From positions 24,926,152-24,990,151 of the forward strand of contig NC_133536.1 of NCBI RefSeq assembly GCF_048544455.1: a stretch of DNA of 64,000 nucleotides. Direction: 5' to 3'. Shown here one piece after another: positions 12,101-22,428 of this stretch. Origin of the DNA: Silene latifolia (Eukaryota > Streptophyta > Magnoliopsida > Caryophyllales > Caryophyllaceae). Position 1 is the first letter of the stretch, and each line of letters opens with the position of its first letter. The position numbers were made by a program, and so were the translations under genes. Under the pieces are notes generated by a model. That model had not been told where the DNA came from, did not search any database, and was given only the letters and a program-made list of their open reading frames with translations.

Positions 12101-13166
12101 TTAAAGAAAATGGATTTACTCGATCGGTCGAGGAACCATGTCTTTATATCAAGTCGAGTGGGAGCAAGATTATCTTCCTAATATTGTATGTTGACGACAT
12201 ACTCCTGATTGGGAATGACATACCTCTCTTAACTTCGGTGAAAGTATGGTTGAAAAACCATTTCCAGATGAAAGATCTGGGTGAGGCACAAAGAATTCTG
12301 GGCATCCGTATCTATCGAGATAGATCACGACGGATGTTATCTCTCGATCAGAGTCTTACATAGACAAAGTCCTAGAGAGATTCAGGATGACTAACTCCAA
12401 GAAGGGGTTTCTTCCTATGGCTCCAGGGGTGCATTTGAGCAAGTCTCGGTCACCAGACACCGGAAGAGAAAGAGCGCATGACACGGATTCCTTATGCCTC
12501 GGCTATAGGATCAATCATGTATGCCATGATATGCACACGTCGGGACGTGGCATATGCATTGAGTATGACAAGTCGATTCCAACAAAGATCCAGGTGAATC
12601 ACATTGGCTGGCTGTCAAGAACATTCTTAAGTACCTCCGGAGGACTAAAGATTGGGCATTGACTTATGGAGGCCCTCAAAAGCTATGCGCAACCGGTTAC
12701 GCAGATGCTAGCTTCCAAACGGATCGTGATGACTCGAAATCTCGATCGGATTCGTTTTTACTCTTAATGGCGCTGCATCACCGGAAGAGTTCGAAACAAA
12801 TCTGTTACAGAGATTCTACGACGAGTCCGAGTACTATGCCGCGTCCTGGCTACAAAGAAAGCGATATGGATGCGTCAATTCTTACATGGGCTATCTGTAG
12901 TGCCTAGTTCGAATGACCCGATCACCATCTATTGCGACAATAGTGGTGCCATCTTCCAAGCTAAGGAGCCAAAGTCTAGCAACAAGTCTAGACATGTACA
13001 ACGGAAAGCTCATCTAATCCGAGATTACGTGGAGCAAAAGGAAGTAGTGATAGAAAAGATTGCTACAGATGATAACATAGCAGATCCTCTCACTAAACCA
13101 TTACGACAAGATAAGCATGAAGGGCACGTTAATTCCATGGGAATTAAACGTGCTCCTAAGTTGTAG
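9150..13166 (+). pseudogene. Copia gag-pol polyprotein, frame-broken
   Basis: Gag starts at the ATG at 9150 (MAGSTENPM). A zinc knuckle C-x2-C-x4-H-x4-C (CHHCHKTGHWRRTC) is near 9978. The protease has WVLDTGCGSH (about 10133). The GAG-pre-integrase part has LWHCRMGH. Integrase (about 10600-11200) shows the D, D and E residues in HTDVCGPM, SDRGGEY and VSERRN. Reverse transcriptase (about 11690-12360) has WQMDVKTAFLNG and LYVDDIL. RNase H remnants run to 13166 (IYCDNSGAI, KSRHV, ADPLTK). Breaks lie near 9300, 9590, 9880, 10611 and 12361, and repeatedly at 12460-12900. I do not assign a Copia lineage. Confidence 0.93.
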
Positions 13167-13915
13167 TACTCTTTTATGGATTAGATTCATTCTCTTTTGT
13201 ACTCTATACAACATCATCGTTTTGATATTTATATATTTTGTTTTTCATGTGGAATTGTGCGACAATTTTGAACACCACAAAGTGAACTGAACAAACATTA
13301 TATTTTATTAGTCCTTAATTGCCCACATGAGCTGATAACTCTGGCAATTATTTTGTGACGTTGGTTGATGGTGGGTTCAACGAGCCATAAGTCAACCATT
13401 GATCGACCAATCACAGAGGCGAGTTATACGGATATCTCGTAGGACACCATTGTGACATCGACGTGGAGTCCTAAATGTTTTATAACATTCCGTGCCCGGT
13501 CGTGGATAGGACCTCCATGGTGATCCTAAGAGTCGAATCTTTTGACTATCGACTGTCTCTTGAGACTAAGGCATTTTGGGTGACTTTGGTTTCTTTCTCA
13601 CGGTCATCCGTAACAGGGGGCCAAGTAGATTTTTTCTGGGTCATTTCATGCCGTGCTTAGATCGGAAGGAGTCGAGTTGAAGGAAATATTCAGCCTTTAT
13701 CGTACTCGATATTTCTCGGGCCACTCGAGGAGTCAGAATCGAAATGCATGGCCATGCTCGGATACGGATTCGTTTTATCGGTTAAGTTACTCTCTAGTCG
13801 GGGAAACCACTCTTGATACAGATCGATTGTAAAATACGACCTTTGTGGATCCGGATCTGCAAATTGTTTTACATTGAGTGGGAGAAATTTTAAATGAATA
13901 TGAGAATCGGTTATC
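13167..13915 (+). other. Copia 3' untranslated region
   Basis: Non-coding stretch between the end of RNase H and the polypurine tract region. No second gene is seen. Confidence 0.6.
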
Positions 13916-14017
13916 GCACATACACTTGTACGGACAAGTGGGAGTTTGTTGAGCCGTGTCCTCCGGTTAGTGCGGATAACGTCATTGCACATACACTTGT
14001 ACGGACAAGTGGGAGCT
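13916..14017 (+). repeat. Copia polypurine tract, duplicated
   Basis: The polypurine tract AAGTGGGAGCT (14007-14017) abuts the 3' LTR. A 29-base stretch containing it (13987-14015) is also present 71 bases upstream (13916-13944). There it is followed by a sequence that resembles the LTR start (TTGTTGAGCCGTGTCC against TTGTTGGGGCTGGTGTCC). Confidence 0.85.
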
Positions 14018-15008
14018 TGTTGGGGCTGGTGTCCTTAACAGTTAGTGCAAGGACTTATAAATCTCTAAAAAGGATCAAAGGGCATACTTTTGGTATTATT
14101 ATCAGTTGATCCACGTTTATCAATAACGGTTGGCTTGCTAGATAAGTTTGACGTTATTGTCATACAGATGGCGGTGATCAACTGTCCCTAAAAGTCACAC
14201 CTATAGGATACGTTTGAGAGACGTGACAAGATGAAAATACAAATCATGTAGATGCCAATTTTGACTAACCAGTTAGTCCGAGTTATTTGACTAGTAATTA
14301 GTCAAAATGTGATGTTGAGATATTATATTTAATACGGATTAAATAAAATGGGCTAAGGCGAATTAAACAGTTAATTCGTAAATTGAATATAAACGATTTA
14401 TATTCGATTAATGTATATTGAATAAATTAATTATACAATATTGTCTTTGTCGGACATGTATTAATACTTCAACTAATCCGTGTTATTAGTCGATGTATTA
14501 ATAACCGATAACCGATGACAGTTTATAATAAAAACCCGTCATATACATTTTAGCATTTGACGAACCGGACCACGAGCTAAAATTAAGAGGAAGTGGAAGC
14601 CCACTTCCCCATTAGGGCTCTCGGTTTGGCCGAGATTAGGAGAACAAAAGGGAGAGCTTCTCCTCCCTTCGAACCTAATCATTCATTTGAAAAAGTTTTA
14701 GGGTTTCGAGAAAAGTGCCTCTCGAAATTCGGATCTCTCATCCAACGAAAACTCACAAAACCATCCTCTCAATATTGCAAGGCAATTAGAGGATTACTTC
14801 TAGCACAAGGGCATTTCTCGGACAATCTTGGGTGCATCATTTAGGTGGAGATCTACTTTGATCTCTCATTGCCATTTTGCACTAGGACCGAAGGTTATTA
14901 CTTAATCTTTATCGTTTCATTGTATTTATGTTTTATGACGATAATCGCATATTAAATTTACGTTATAATCCTTAAGTTTAAAGGGTCTTATACGGATATT
15001 ACCCTACA
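14018..15008 (+). repeat. Copia 3' LTR
   Basis: 991 bp, partner of 6229-7219, followed by the target duplication AACTT at 15009-15013. Confidence 0.96.
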
Positions 15009-15876
15009 AACTTTTCATTATTTAACTCTCTTATATTCTTACCCCTATACAATACTTTTCATTATTTAACTTCATTCCTTAATTTTCGTGCCAATGTCCA
15101 AATAGGACAGTTATTCCGTATAAGAGGAAGTATATATTATTATATAAGTATAACCTCTAATCATTAATGTTTTAATTTTTTAGGCTAGATTTAGACTTCG
15201 AAAAGAGAAGAACCCCGACGTGCCCGATAATGAACTTTGGCTTGATTTAGTGGATGGCTTCAATAAGGGGGAGGTGTATGGAACCGGAACGGGAAGAGAA
15301 CTCTACTATAACCAACCTAATTCGGGAACCCCGGCCTCTCAAAAGCAAACATATATGCCGAGTATCGTGTCTCAACTTCAAAATACACTTGAGACCGAAA
15401 GAGAAGAAAGGAAGGCGGAAAGGGAAGCAAGAGAGGCCGCAAGGGATGAAGAATTGAAGAGAATGAAGGAGAAAATGGAGTTGATGACCACTTATTTCTC
15501 GTCTTGCAACCCAAGATGGCGTCCACAAAATCAAGACCATAAATATCCTTCCGGAGGAGGCGGTAGTGGAGCGGGATCTACTTTGCCGTGTCATTGACTT
15601 AGTTGTTGGTTGTTTACCCTTTTAGTTAGCCTTCTGACTTGTTGGATATTTTAGTTAGATGAGACTTGTTTATTCTTTTAGTTAGTGAGACTTGGACAAG
15701 AACCACCTTGTGCGTTGGTTATAATAACTTGAATTTGGATTTCACTCGTATGAAATGTGACGTTGTTGGCCATCTTGTGCGTTGTTTATGCTGCTGGGTT
15801 GTACATTTTAATTGCATGTTCAAATTATAGCAATTTGTCTCGAGCTAAATGAAAATTTCAGGTAAAATTATTACCA

Positions 15877-16284
15877 AAATAGCGACTGAAATCGGCTCAT
15901 TAGCGACCGAAATTAGTCGCTAAAATGGCGACTGCATGGATCCGTCGCCATATTGGCGACTACCTCCATCGCAAACCCCCTAACCATTTATTTAAAAATT
16001 GCTACAAATTGGCGACAGATAACAGCCGTCGCCAAAATGGCGACCAAAATAGCGACTGATTTCCGTCGCTATTTTGGCGACCGACACTGTTCTCGTCGCC
16101 AATTTAGCGACTAAAGTTGGTCGCTGTTTGGTCGCTATATAGAGACTAAGCCTTCCGTCGCCATTTTAGCGATTTAAATCTGTCGCCCGAGTGAATTTAG
16201 GCGATTAAGAGTTGTTACGACCCCTTGGCGACGGATTGTAGTCGCCCGAGAAAGTTTAGCGATTGTTTTCTGTCACGTAATTCA
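15877..16284 (+). repeat. CACTA right subterminal repeats
   Basis: Dense AGCGACTG, GTCGCCAA, ATTTTAGCGAC and related motifs in both orientations mirror 1437-1622. The stretch between the gene end (15597) and here is non-coding. Confidence 0.85.
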
Positions 16285-16312
16285 GTCGCGCGAGAGCTGA
16301 ATTCTTGTAGTG
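16285..16312 (-). repeat. CACTA right terminal inverted repeat
   Basis: Ends in CTTGTAGTG. It is the reverse complement of 1409-1436 with one mismatch and is followed by TGAC. Confidence 0.95.
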
Positions 16313-17297
16313 TGACTAGAAAACACCAAACCAAAACCTAATTCTCTCTATTGTTAACTCTCAACCTCCCTCAAAAATGCGCAAAAACCCTTCGATTATG
16401 AATGTTAATTCGAATATAGAGACGGCATAATTCACTAATTCAGTATTATTACTAATTAAATTGATCGTTTGTCATAATTTTGTATCTTTTTTAATTTGGG
16501 TTTAGATTTAAATTTATTAGGGGTTAATTGGTGCGGGATAGAGGTATTGGTTCACTGGGATGTTGTCGGCGACATGAGAGTCCGCTACCGGCGAGAAGGA
16601 CGACAGATGATCAACGGTGGTCGTTCGACGGAGACAACCAGGCAGGTGTGAGGTGTGTGACGAAGATGTCGAAGTTATGCGTGGCCGCGTGGGATGCAGG
16701 ATTGATGGAAGACGATTGTTCGTACAGCGGTGAAAGACGCGGATGGCCACCTATGGTGGTAGTGTTGGCAGTAATGTGAGTACGCAGTGGTGATGTACTG
16801 TATTGGTGGTGTACTGCAGTACTGGTGGATGTATCGTAGTATGTGTTGTTGGTGGTAGCAATAGGAAGATGGGTAGACTAGTAGGTAGTTCATAAATTTT
16901 CCCTCTTTTTCTTCTTTGTTCTTTTTTTAATCCAAGTAGTACAATTATTGGTAAAATTTATTTATGTAATATTGTAGTAGCAATGCAATAAATAAGTGTA
17001 CAAATAATTTATCAACATGTAACGTAACTATATGTGTTCATCAAAATAATTTATCAACGTAGTACATAAAATTAGAGGAGAATGAGTGGTGAAAGTAGAG
17101 AGAATAGATTAGATAGAAACTAGAGAGAGAGAGAAAATGGGAGGGAAAATGAGAGGGATAAAATTGTCAATTTGTACTGTGATGAGTAAACTATATACTG
17201 CGAAAATCAACACCCAATATTTGTTATTACAAACGGAGTATTATCCATATACTATATGGAGTAACTTGATAATTATTATCCATAAACTGTTACTAAT
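16313..17297. other. Flank between CACTA and LINE; probable former upstream region of the host gene
   Basis: No gene is recognised. A GGTGGT-rich stretch (16750-16870) gives chance open frames, and the rest is AT-rich. Before the LINE arrived this sequence joined directly to 58638 onward, so it probably was upstream DNA of the RsmE-type gene. Its last 16 bases are the LINE target site. Confidence 0.55.
17282..17297 (+). repeat. LINE target site duplication, left copy
   Basis: ATAAACTGTTACTAAT is present here and at 58638-58653, directly after the LINE poly-A stretch. The 16-bp exact match is typical of L1 target-primed insertion. Confidence 0.93.
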
Positions 17298-17492
17298 ATC
17301 AAAACAACAAATTTCGAGAGGATAAGGAACAATAGTCACTTATTGTCTAGGATTTCCTAGGGTTTGGTCCTAAATTCTTCGCTCATCCTCTTTTTCGAGG
17401 CTTCTCTTATGGTTTCGATCGTAAGATTGGTCTTTCTTTTACGTTTCTAGTTTGTTTTCTTGTTGCCTTTGTGTTCTGTGTGTAGGTTGCTG

Positions 17493-18852
17493 ATGGAGGG
17501 TGGATCGAGGGGCCAACATCGGGGTGGGAAACAGCCGATGGGATCTGAGGAGGGCTTATTTGAATGGGAGGAGGATACGGGGAGGAAAGAAGATGAGAAG
17601 AAATGTGTCCTGGTGGGAAAGTTGTGGGCATCGAGGGCCATTAACGTCAAGGCGGCGGTTGACACCATGTTTAAATTATGGAATCCATCAAAGCTGGTAA
17701 TGGGTAATGTGATCGATACGAAAGAGAAGACGTTTATCTTCATTTTTGGTGCAGAACGTGATAAGGCAAGGGTTTTGGAAGGGCAGCCTTGGCATTTTGA
17801 TAAGTTTGTTTGGTGCTTTGATGAACCAAATCAGTCAGGTAAGATTTCCGACGTACCGTTGTTCCTCTTTCCAATTTGGGCACGCAGATATGGCCTACCC
17901 ATCTCGGGTAGAACGAGCTTAGAGAATGCAAGAAAACTTGGGAATTGCCTGGGCACTTTCATGCACTTTGAACATGGCCCGAATGCTGAATTAGATAGGG
18001 CAATTCGCGTTCGTGTTTTATATGATATTAGAGAACCTTTAAAAGAATATACCCATACGTATGAAGGGAGGCTCTACGAGTAATTTCGCTATCAAATACG
18101 AACGTCTTCCTACCTTTTGTTATGGGTGTGGTCTTATTGGGCATGGGGAAAAGGATTGCGAAGAGGGGCCGTATGATGAGGAAGACTTAAAGTTTGGGGA
18201 CTGGCTAAGAGCTACGCCGTGGAAAGTGGTTAAGACGGGTAAGGAGGGGTCGGGAAAGGCTGCTAGGGATTTAAGTTCGAAGTTTGATGGAGCAGAGAAG
18301 GAAGATTCAAGGGAGATTATTTCCAATATGATCGAGAAACTCCAAAATATTTCTCTTGATTTGCAGTCGAAAAAAAACAATGATAAGCTGAAGGGTGATT
18401 CAGAGGTATTTGTGGAGGAGAGTGTCTCGCGGGTGGAAAATGGGGATGGGCAACGGACTGGTGAGACAGAGAGGGGTAGTAGAGGAGAGGAGGAGCGGAT
18501 TCTTATGGGTATGGGAGGAAGAAAAAATACCTGCTTGTCATATGTTGTGGAGGCGGTGATGAGGGAGGGGGAAAGAGGTGGGAAGGAGGACATGAGGTCG
18601 AAGGAGGGGCAGGGTGTGGATGGCAGTGGTGGATGTGGGAATGTGCGTGGTTGGAGGAGGCTAGCAAGGGAAGGAGGAGAGGAAGGGGGTGACTAGAGTA
18701 GTGCAACGGGGCTAAGGCAGATAGCTTTGAAGAGATCTAGGGAGGAGACTTTACTGGGTGTTGGGCAGAAGAAAGTTAAACTCACTTTAGACGGGGGCGT
18801 CTTAGAACCTGGGGCAGAGGTTGACGGTGGCCAACCCCGCCGGGCCCAATGA
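17493..18852 (+). pseudogene. LINE ORF1, DUF4283 and CCHC zinc-knuckle protein
   Basis: ORF1 proteins of plant L1 bind the element RNA. The start is the ATG at 17493 (MEGGSRG). A DUF4283 domain covers about 17600-18060 (VLVGKLW, MGNVIDTKEKTFIFIF, LEGQPWHFDKF). The zinc knuckle CYGCGLIGHGEKDC is at about 18118. A frameshift lies near 18075, between the two domains, and an in-frame stop near 18694. The stop codon TGA (18850-18852) overlaps the ORF2 start ATG (18849-18851) as ATGA, which suggests coupled reinitiation for ORF2. Confidence 0.88.
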
Positions 18853-20820
18853 ATATCATAAGTATTAACTGTCGGGGCTTGGGCAACCCCGACACGGTGA
18901 ATGCGCTCCGTGATCTTGTGAGGAGGGAAGCCCCGGCCATACTATTCTTATGCGAAATAAAATTGTGTGGTCATGAAATGAGGAGGGTGCGGGAGAGGAT
19001 AAGCGGTTATTTCGGTATTGAGGTCGATAGTGCAGGAAGGTCAGGGGGGTTGGCTTTTCTTTGGAGGAAGGATGTTGATTGTACCTTTATTTCCGCTTTA
19101 ATTCATCATATGGACTTCCGGGTTCGTGGGGAAGAAGGGGAGTGGAGGATATTAGGTTTCTATGGTTGGCCAGCTGTGACAGACCGTCATTTGTCGTGGG
19201 AGCTTCTTCGGTTACTCCATTCCCAATCAAAACTTCCTTGGGTATGCATCGCCGATTTTAATAAGATTACGTATTCAACTGAGATGAAGGGTGGGAGCCG
19301 TCCACAATGGCAGATGAATAACTTTCGGAATGCACTAGATGATTGCGTCCTACGGTGTATTTCATGGGAAGGATACAATTTCTCGTTTGATAATGGGCAA
19401 ATCGGTGAAGCGAATAGACAAAGCATGCTTGACAGAGCGGTTTGTTCAGGTCATTGGGCGGACTTATTTCCTTTTGCTCGGCTGTACTATCTTGCTAGGG
19501 AATGGTCGGATCACGCGCCCATTAAACTAGTTCTTAATAGGAGGGAGGTTGAAGGAAAAAGAGCAAGGGAATTCAAGTTTGAACAAATATGGGTGGGGGA
19601 AGAGGGATGTGGGGATGCGGTGGCTCGTGGGGTGGAACGGGGCAGGGGCAGCTTGGTGTCTATTCTTGAGGACTGTGCGAAAGAATTAAAATCATGGAAG
19701 GGCACAAGTATTCAGCAGATCAGACGGAGTATTGAGGGCAAATTAAAGCAGCTGATCAGGCTTAATGAAGAGAGTAGATCCGCGGAGAATGTGCAAAAAA
19801 GAAAGAGATTGGTTGCGGAATTGGCGAAGCTAAGGAGTCAAGAAGAACCGTTTTGGAGGTAACGGTCGAGGGCATTATGGCTAAAGGACGGGGACAAGAA
19901 TAAAAAATTTTTTCATACGAGAGCCGGGGAGAGGAAGCGAAAAAACCACATTGCCAAGTTGATCGATGATAATGGGGTCGAGCGAGTTGGGGGCGAGGAA
20001 ATAGCGAGTGTAGCAAATGATTACTTCCAGGAGTTGTTTCAGTCGGCTCAACCAATTGTCACGAATGATATTTTACTTGGGATTGGCAATAGAGTAACTG
20101 AAGCGATGAATGAAGGTCTTCGCCGTGAGTATAGTGAGGAGGAGATCATTGAGGCTCTCAACCAAATGCACCCTTTAAAGGCTCCGAGGCCGGATGGAAT
20201 GAACGGGTTATTTTACCAAACATACTGGGATTTGGTTGGTCCGAATGTTATTAGTACGGTCCTTGCTATTCTAAGGGGAGAGCTATTGCCAAGGGAGATA
20301 AAAAACAAATATATTTATTATACCAAAGAAGAAAGCCCCTGATAAAATCCGCGAGTTCCGGCCTATTAGCCTTTGCAACGTGGCTTACAAACTTGTGTCT
20401 AAAGTCCTAGCGAACTGTCTAAAAGATTTTCTCGATGGTATCATCTCAGAAAATCAAAGTGCATTCACTCCGGGGAGAGCCATTTCAGATAATGTCTTAA
20501 TTGCGTTCGAGATCTTTCACTATATGAAGAGACACAATAGCAGCGATGGATTTATGGCATTGAAGCTCGACATGGCAAAGGCGTATGATAGGGTGGAGTG
20601 GATTTTTCTGGAGCGGGTCCTTAGAGCGATGGGGTTTGATAGGGTGTGGATTAGATGGGTAATGGACTGTGTTTCGACGGTGTCATTCTCGGTTCTCATA
20701 AACGGGCAGCCATCACATGCTTTTAGACCGTCAAGGGGTTTGAGACAAGGCAATCCCCTTTCACCCTATTTGTTTATTCTTTGTGCCGAGGTGCTTTCCA
20801 GTTTGATGAGACGGGCAGTG
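18849..20820 (+). pseudogene. LINE ORF2, part 1: endonuclease and start of reverse transcriptase
   Basis: The endonuclease/exonuclease/phosphatase domain (18849-about 19530) shows SINCRGLGNP, the catalytic glutamate in LCEIK, ADFN and SDHAPI; it nicks the target DNA. A nonsense codon stands at 19860, after which the same frame resumes (LWLKDGDKN). A frameshift near 20300 precedes the reverse transcriptase blocks FRPISLCN, ENQSAFTPGR, LDMAKAYDRV and GLRQGNPLSPYLF. The frame runs into insertion A at 20821 inside the reverse transcriptase domain. Confidence 0.92.
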
Positions 20821-22144
20821 TGTGACACCCCCATACTCCAAGTGCCTTACTGGACCACTCAGGTATAGGAACGTCACCATCTCGGTTTCCCGAGGCAATG
20901 ATAATCAAATGACAATAAAGAAACATTATTTAAATAGCAATAAGGTTTAAAGTGATTACATATCCAAATCCAAAACTGTTAAAAATACGATACATGTTCT
21001 CAAAAACCAAATGTCTCAAACAACTAAAGTATGACAGCAGAAGACTCTAAACTGCTCGTCGTGACGCATCCCAGCTAGCCCAATTGCCTCAAATCAAACT
21101 TGCTCAACAACTGCTCACCATCCCCGAATGGATCACCACAGTTTTACAAAACAAACAACAGGGTCAGTACTAATCACACAATACAATCAGAATAAGATAA
21201 TTACCAAACAGCTCAATCGTCACATCAATCCCAAACTCCATAATCTATCTCCACATCACTGACTAAACACTAAAGTGTGTAGTCCTGCCAGAGTACACAA
21301 TGCAACAGGTACTCCACACCGCCAGTGGGGGACCGCAGCCGTTCCCACCTAAGCCCCACTCATCTCTATCGAGCGATAAACCCAAGTACATTAATGTGCA
21401 CATCCCTTCTGTGGCGGGTTCCACAGAAGGCGAATCAAGGGCGTGAAGTCACTCCCGCAAGTGACTCCACTCAGCCAGGGACGCACCCCGAAGATCACAG
21501 ACAGATACAACAACAATGATAATATACAACAACCGTCACAACACCAACATTATACTTTAACAACAATCATAACCAAATCACCAACCACATCATGTAATTA
21601 ATACTGAGTAGGGAAAACCCTACCTGGAATACAAACACAAAAGCAGGCGATCTAGCAGCTGTCTCAAAATCTCTCTTCTACGAACCCTCCTCCTATACAC
21701 ACACTCATACAATCACTACTATAACAACATAATCATAACAACCCCCAATCCCAAAATTAGGGTTTAACCAACCTCAACCAAATGCTACAAAAACGGTATG
21801 TAGGACTTACCCTTGACGCAAGGATCAAAATGATATCAAGAACAACTGAAACCGACACCTCAAGCTCCGGGATTTGCCAATAATGCGGATGAATCAAACA
21901 ACGTAGTTGCAAACTCTCTTTTTGTGAACTAGGTTTGTAAAAAGTGTTTAGGAAAGATAACGGAGTATTATATATATTAATCCCGCATTATTAACAAAAC
22001 CCATCAAATAATACCCGATAACCGACTTACTCGATCGAGTACCCTACAGGCAGACTACTGTTTCGTAAACCAAAACATACTTACTCGACAGAGTAAGCCC
22101 CACTCGATAGAGTACCCAGAGACTCATAAAACCGTAGTATTACA
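20821..22144 (-). repeat. Insertion A 3' LTR (complete)
   Basis: 1324 bp. On the minus strand it starts TGTAATACTACGG and ends TGTCACA. A purine tract (AAGGAGGGAAGAC on the minus strand, at 22145-22157) abuts it. The first 120 bp of the LTR carry CTCGATCGAG-type sites (22030-22117). Parts match the solo LTR D (57077-58389), for example the CTCGGTTTCCCGAGG and ATCCCCGAATGGATCACC stretches. Confidence 0.92.
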
Positions 22145-22428
22145 GTCTTCCCTCCTTAAAAAGAACTTCGTCCCCGAGGTTCAAACCACAACAAAATAAA
22201 AATGTTCTAACACACTCCCGAAGCAACAACCAAAAACAAAACTCAACATAAAAACTCCAACGCATGCTACCAACCAAACTCAACCCGACTCAAACCACTA
22301 CTAACTATATCAAAATCAACATAAAAAGATGCAAACTCTTCGCGACCATCTCCTACCCCCCTAACAGAAACAAGGTTACGTCCCCGTAACCAAACATACC
22401 TGATAAAAAAGAAACGGGTAGCGCTCTC

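Larger units (their letters stand above)
6229..15008 (+). mobile_element. Ty1/Copia LTR retrotransposon
   Basis: Two 991-bp LTRs (6229-7219 and 14018-15008), starting TGTTGGGGC and ending CCTACA, enclose a tRNA-Met primer site, a long leader, a gag-pol region in the Copia order (protease, integrase, reverse transcriptase, RNase H) and a polypurine tract. The target duplication is AACTT (6224-6228 and 15009-15013). The LTRs differ at only about eight to ten places by eye, so the insertion is young relative to its CACTA host. The coding region nevertheless has several frame breaks, so this copy is probably not autonomous. Confidence 0.97.
6071..15130 (+). mobile_element. Stowaway-type MITE split by the Copia element
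   Basis: The left half (6071-6228) begins CTCCCTCCTATTCG. The right half (15014-15130) ends with the imperfect reverse complement (ATTCCGTATAAGAGGAAG). The dinucleotide TA flanks both ends, as expected for Tc1/mariner-derived Stowaway elements. Without the Copia element it would be about 275 bp. It lies in the last intron of the CACTA Transposase_24 gene. Confidence 0.85.
4912..15597 (+). pseudogene. CACTA second gene, Transposase_24 (Ptta/En/Spm, TNPA-like), interrupted by TEs
   Basis: This is the usual accessory gene of CACTA elements; in En/Spm its counterpart TNPA binds the subterminal repeats. Exons read from splice signals are 4912-5105, 5203-5325, 5409-5538, 5641-5800, 5913-6029 and 15184-15597. 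Recognisable pieces are WFNYKHV, FCWPKEQE, HYGGSQSF, LELFYETHTKEGAKGK and the family end DVPDNELWLDLV. After these comes a charged E/R-rich coiled-coil-like stretch (around 15380-15480) and a G-rich C-terminus. An in-frame stop lies at 4972 and a frameshift near 5690. The last intron (6030-15183) has grown to 9.2 kb through the MITE and Copia insertions, but its splice sites are still present. Confidence 0.85.
1409..16312 (+). mobile_element. CACTA (En/Spm) DNA transposon, defective, with nested insertions
   Basis: The element is bounded by inverted repeats starting CACTACAAGAATTCAGCTCT and by subterminal arrays of GCGAC/GTCGC motifs, both diagnostic of the CACTA superfamily. TGAC flanks it on both sides (1405-1408 and 16313-16316). 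CACTA elements usually duplicate 3 bp, so one of these four bases may be chance. It holds two transposase-type genes in the usual order, TNP2-like then Transposase_24/TNPA-like, both broken. About 8.8 kb of its length is a Copia retrotransposon inserted in a Stowaway MITE in the last intron. A LINE fragment lies in its 5' part. Confidence 0.95.

Noticed and set aside
16528..16779. 83-residue open frame in the flank
   Set aside because: GGTGGT-rich sequence gives long frames on both strands; no domain is recognisable.
17137..17325. Small gene just before the LINE
   Set aside because: The frame crosses the LINE target site and 5' end and has no domain or codon pattern of a gene.
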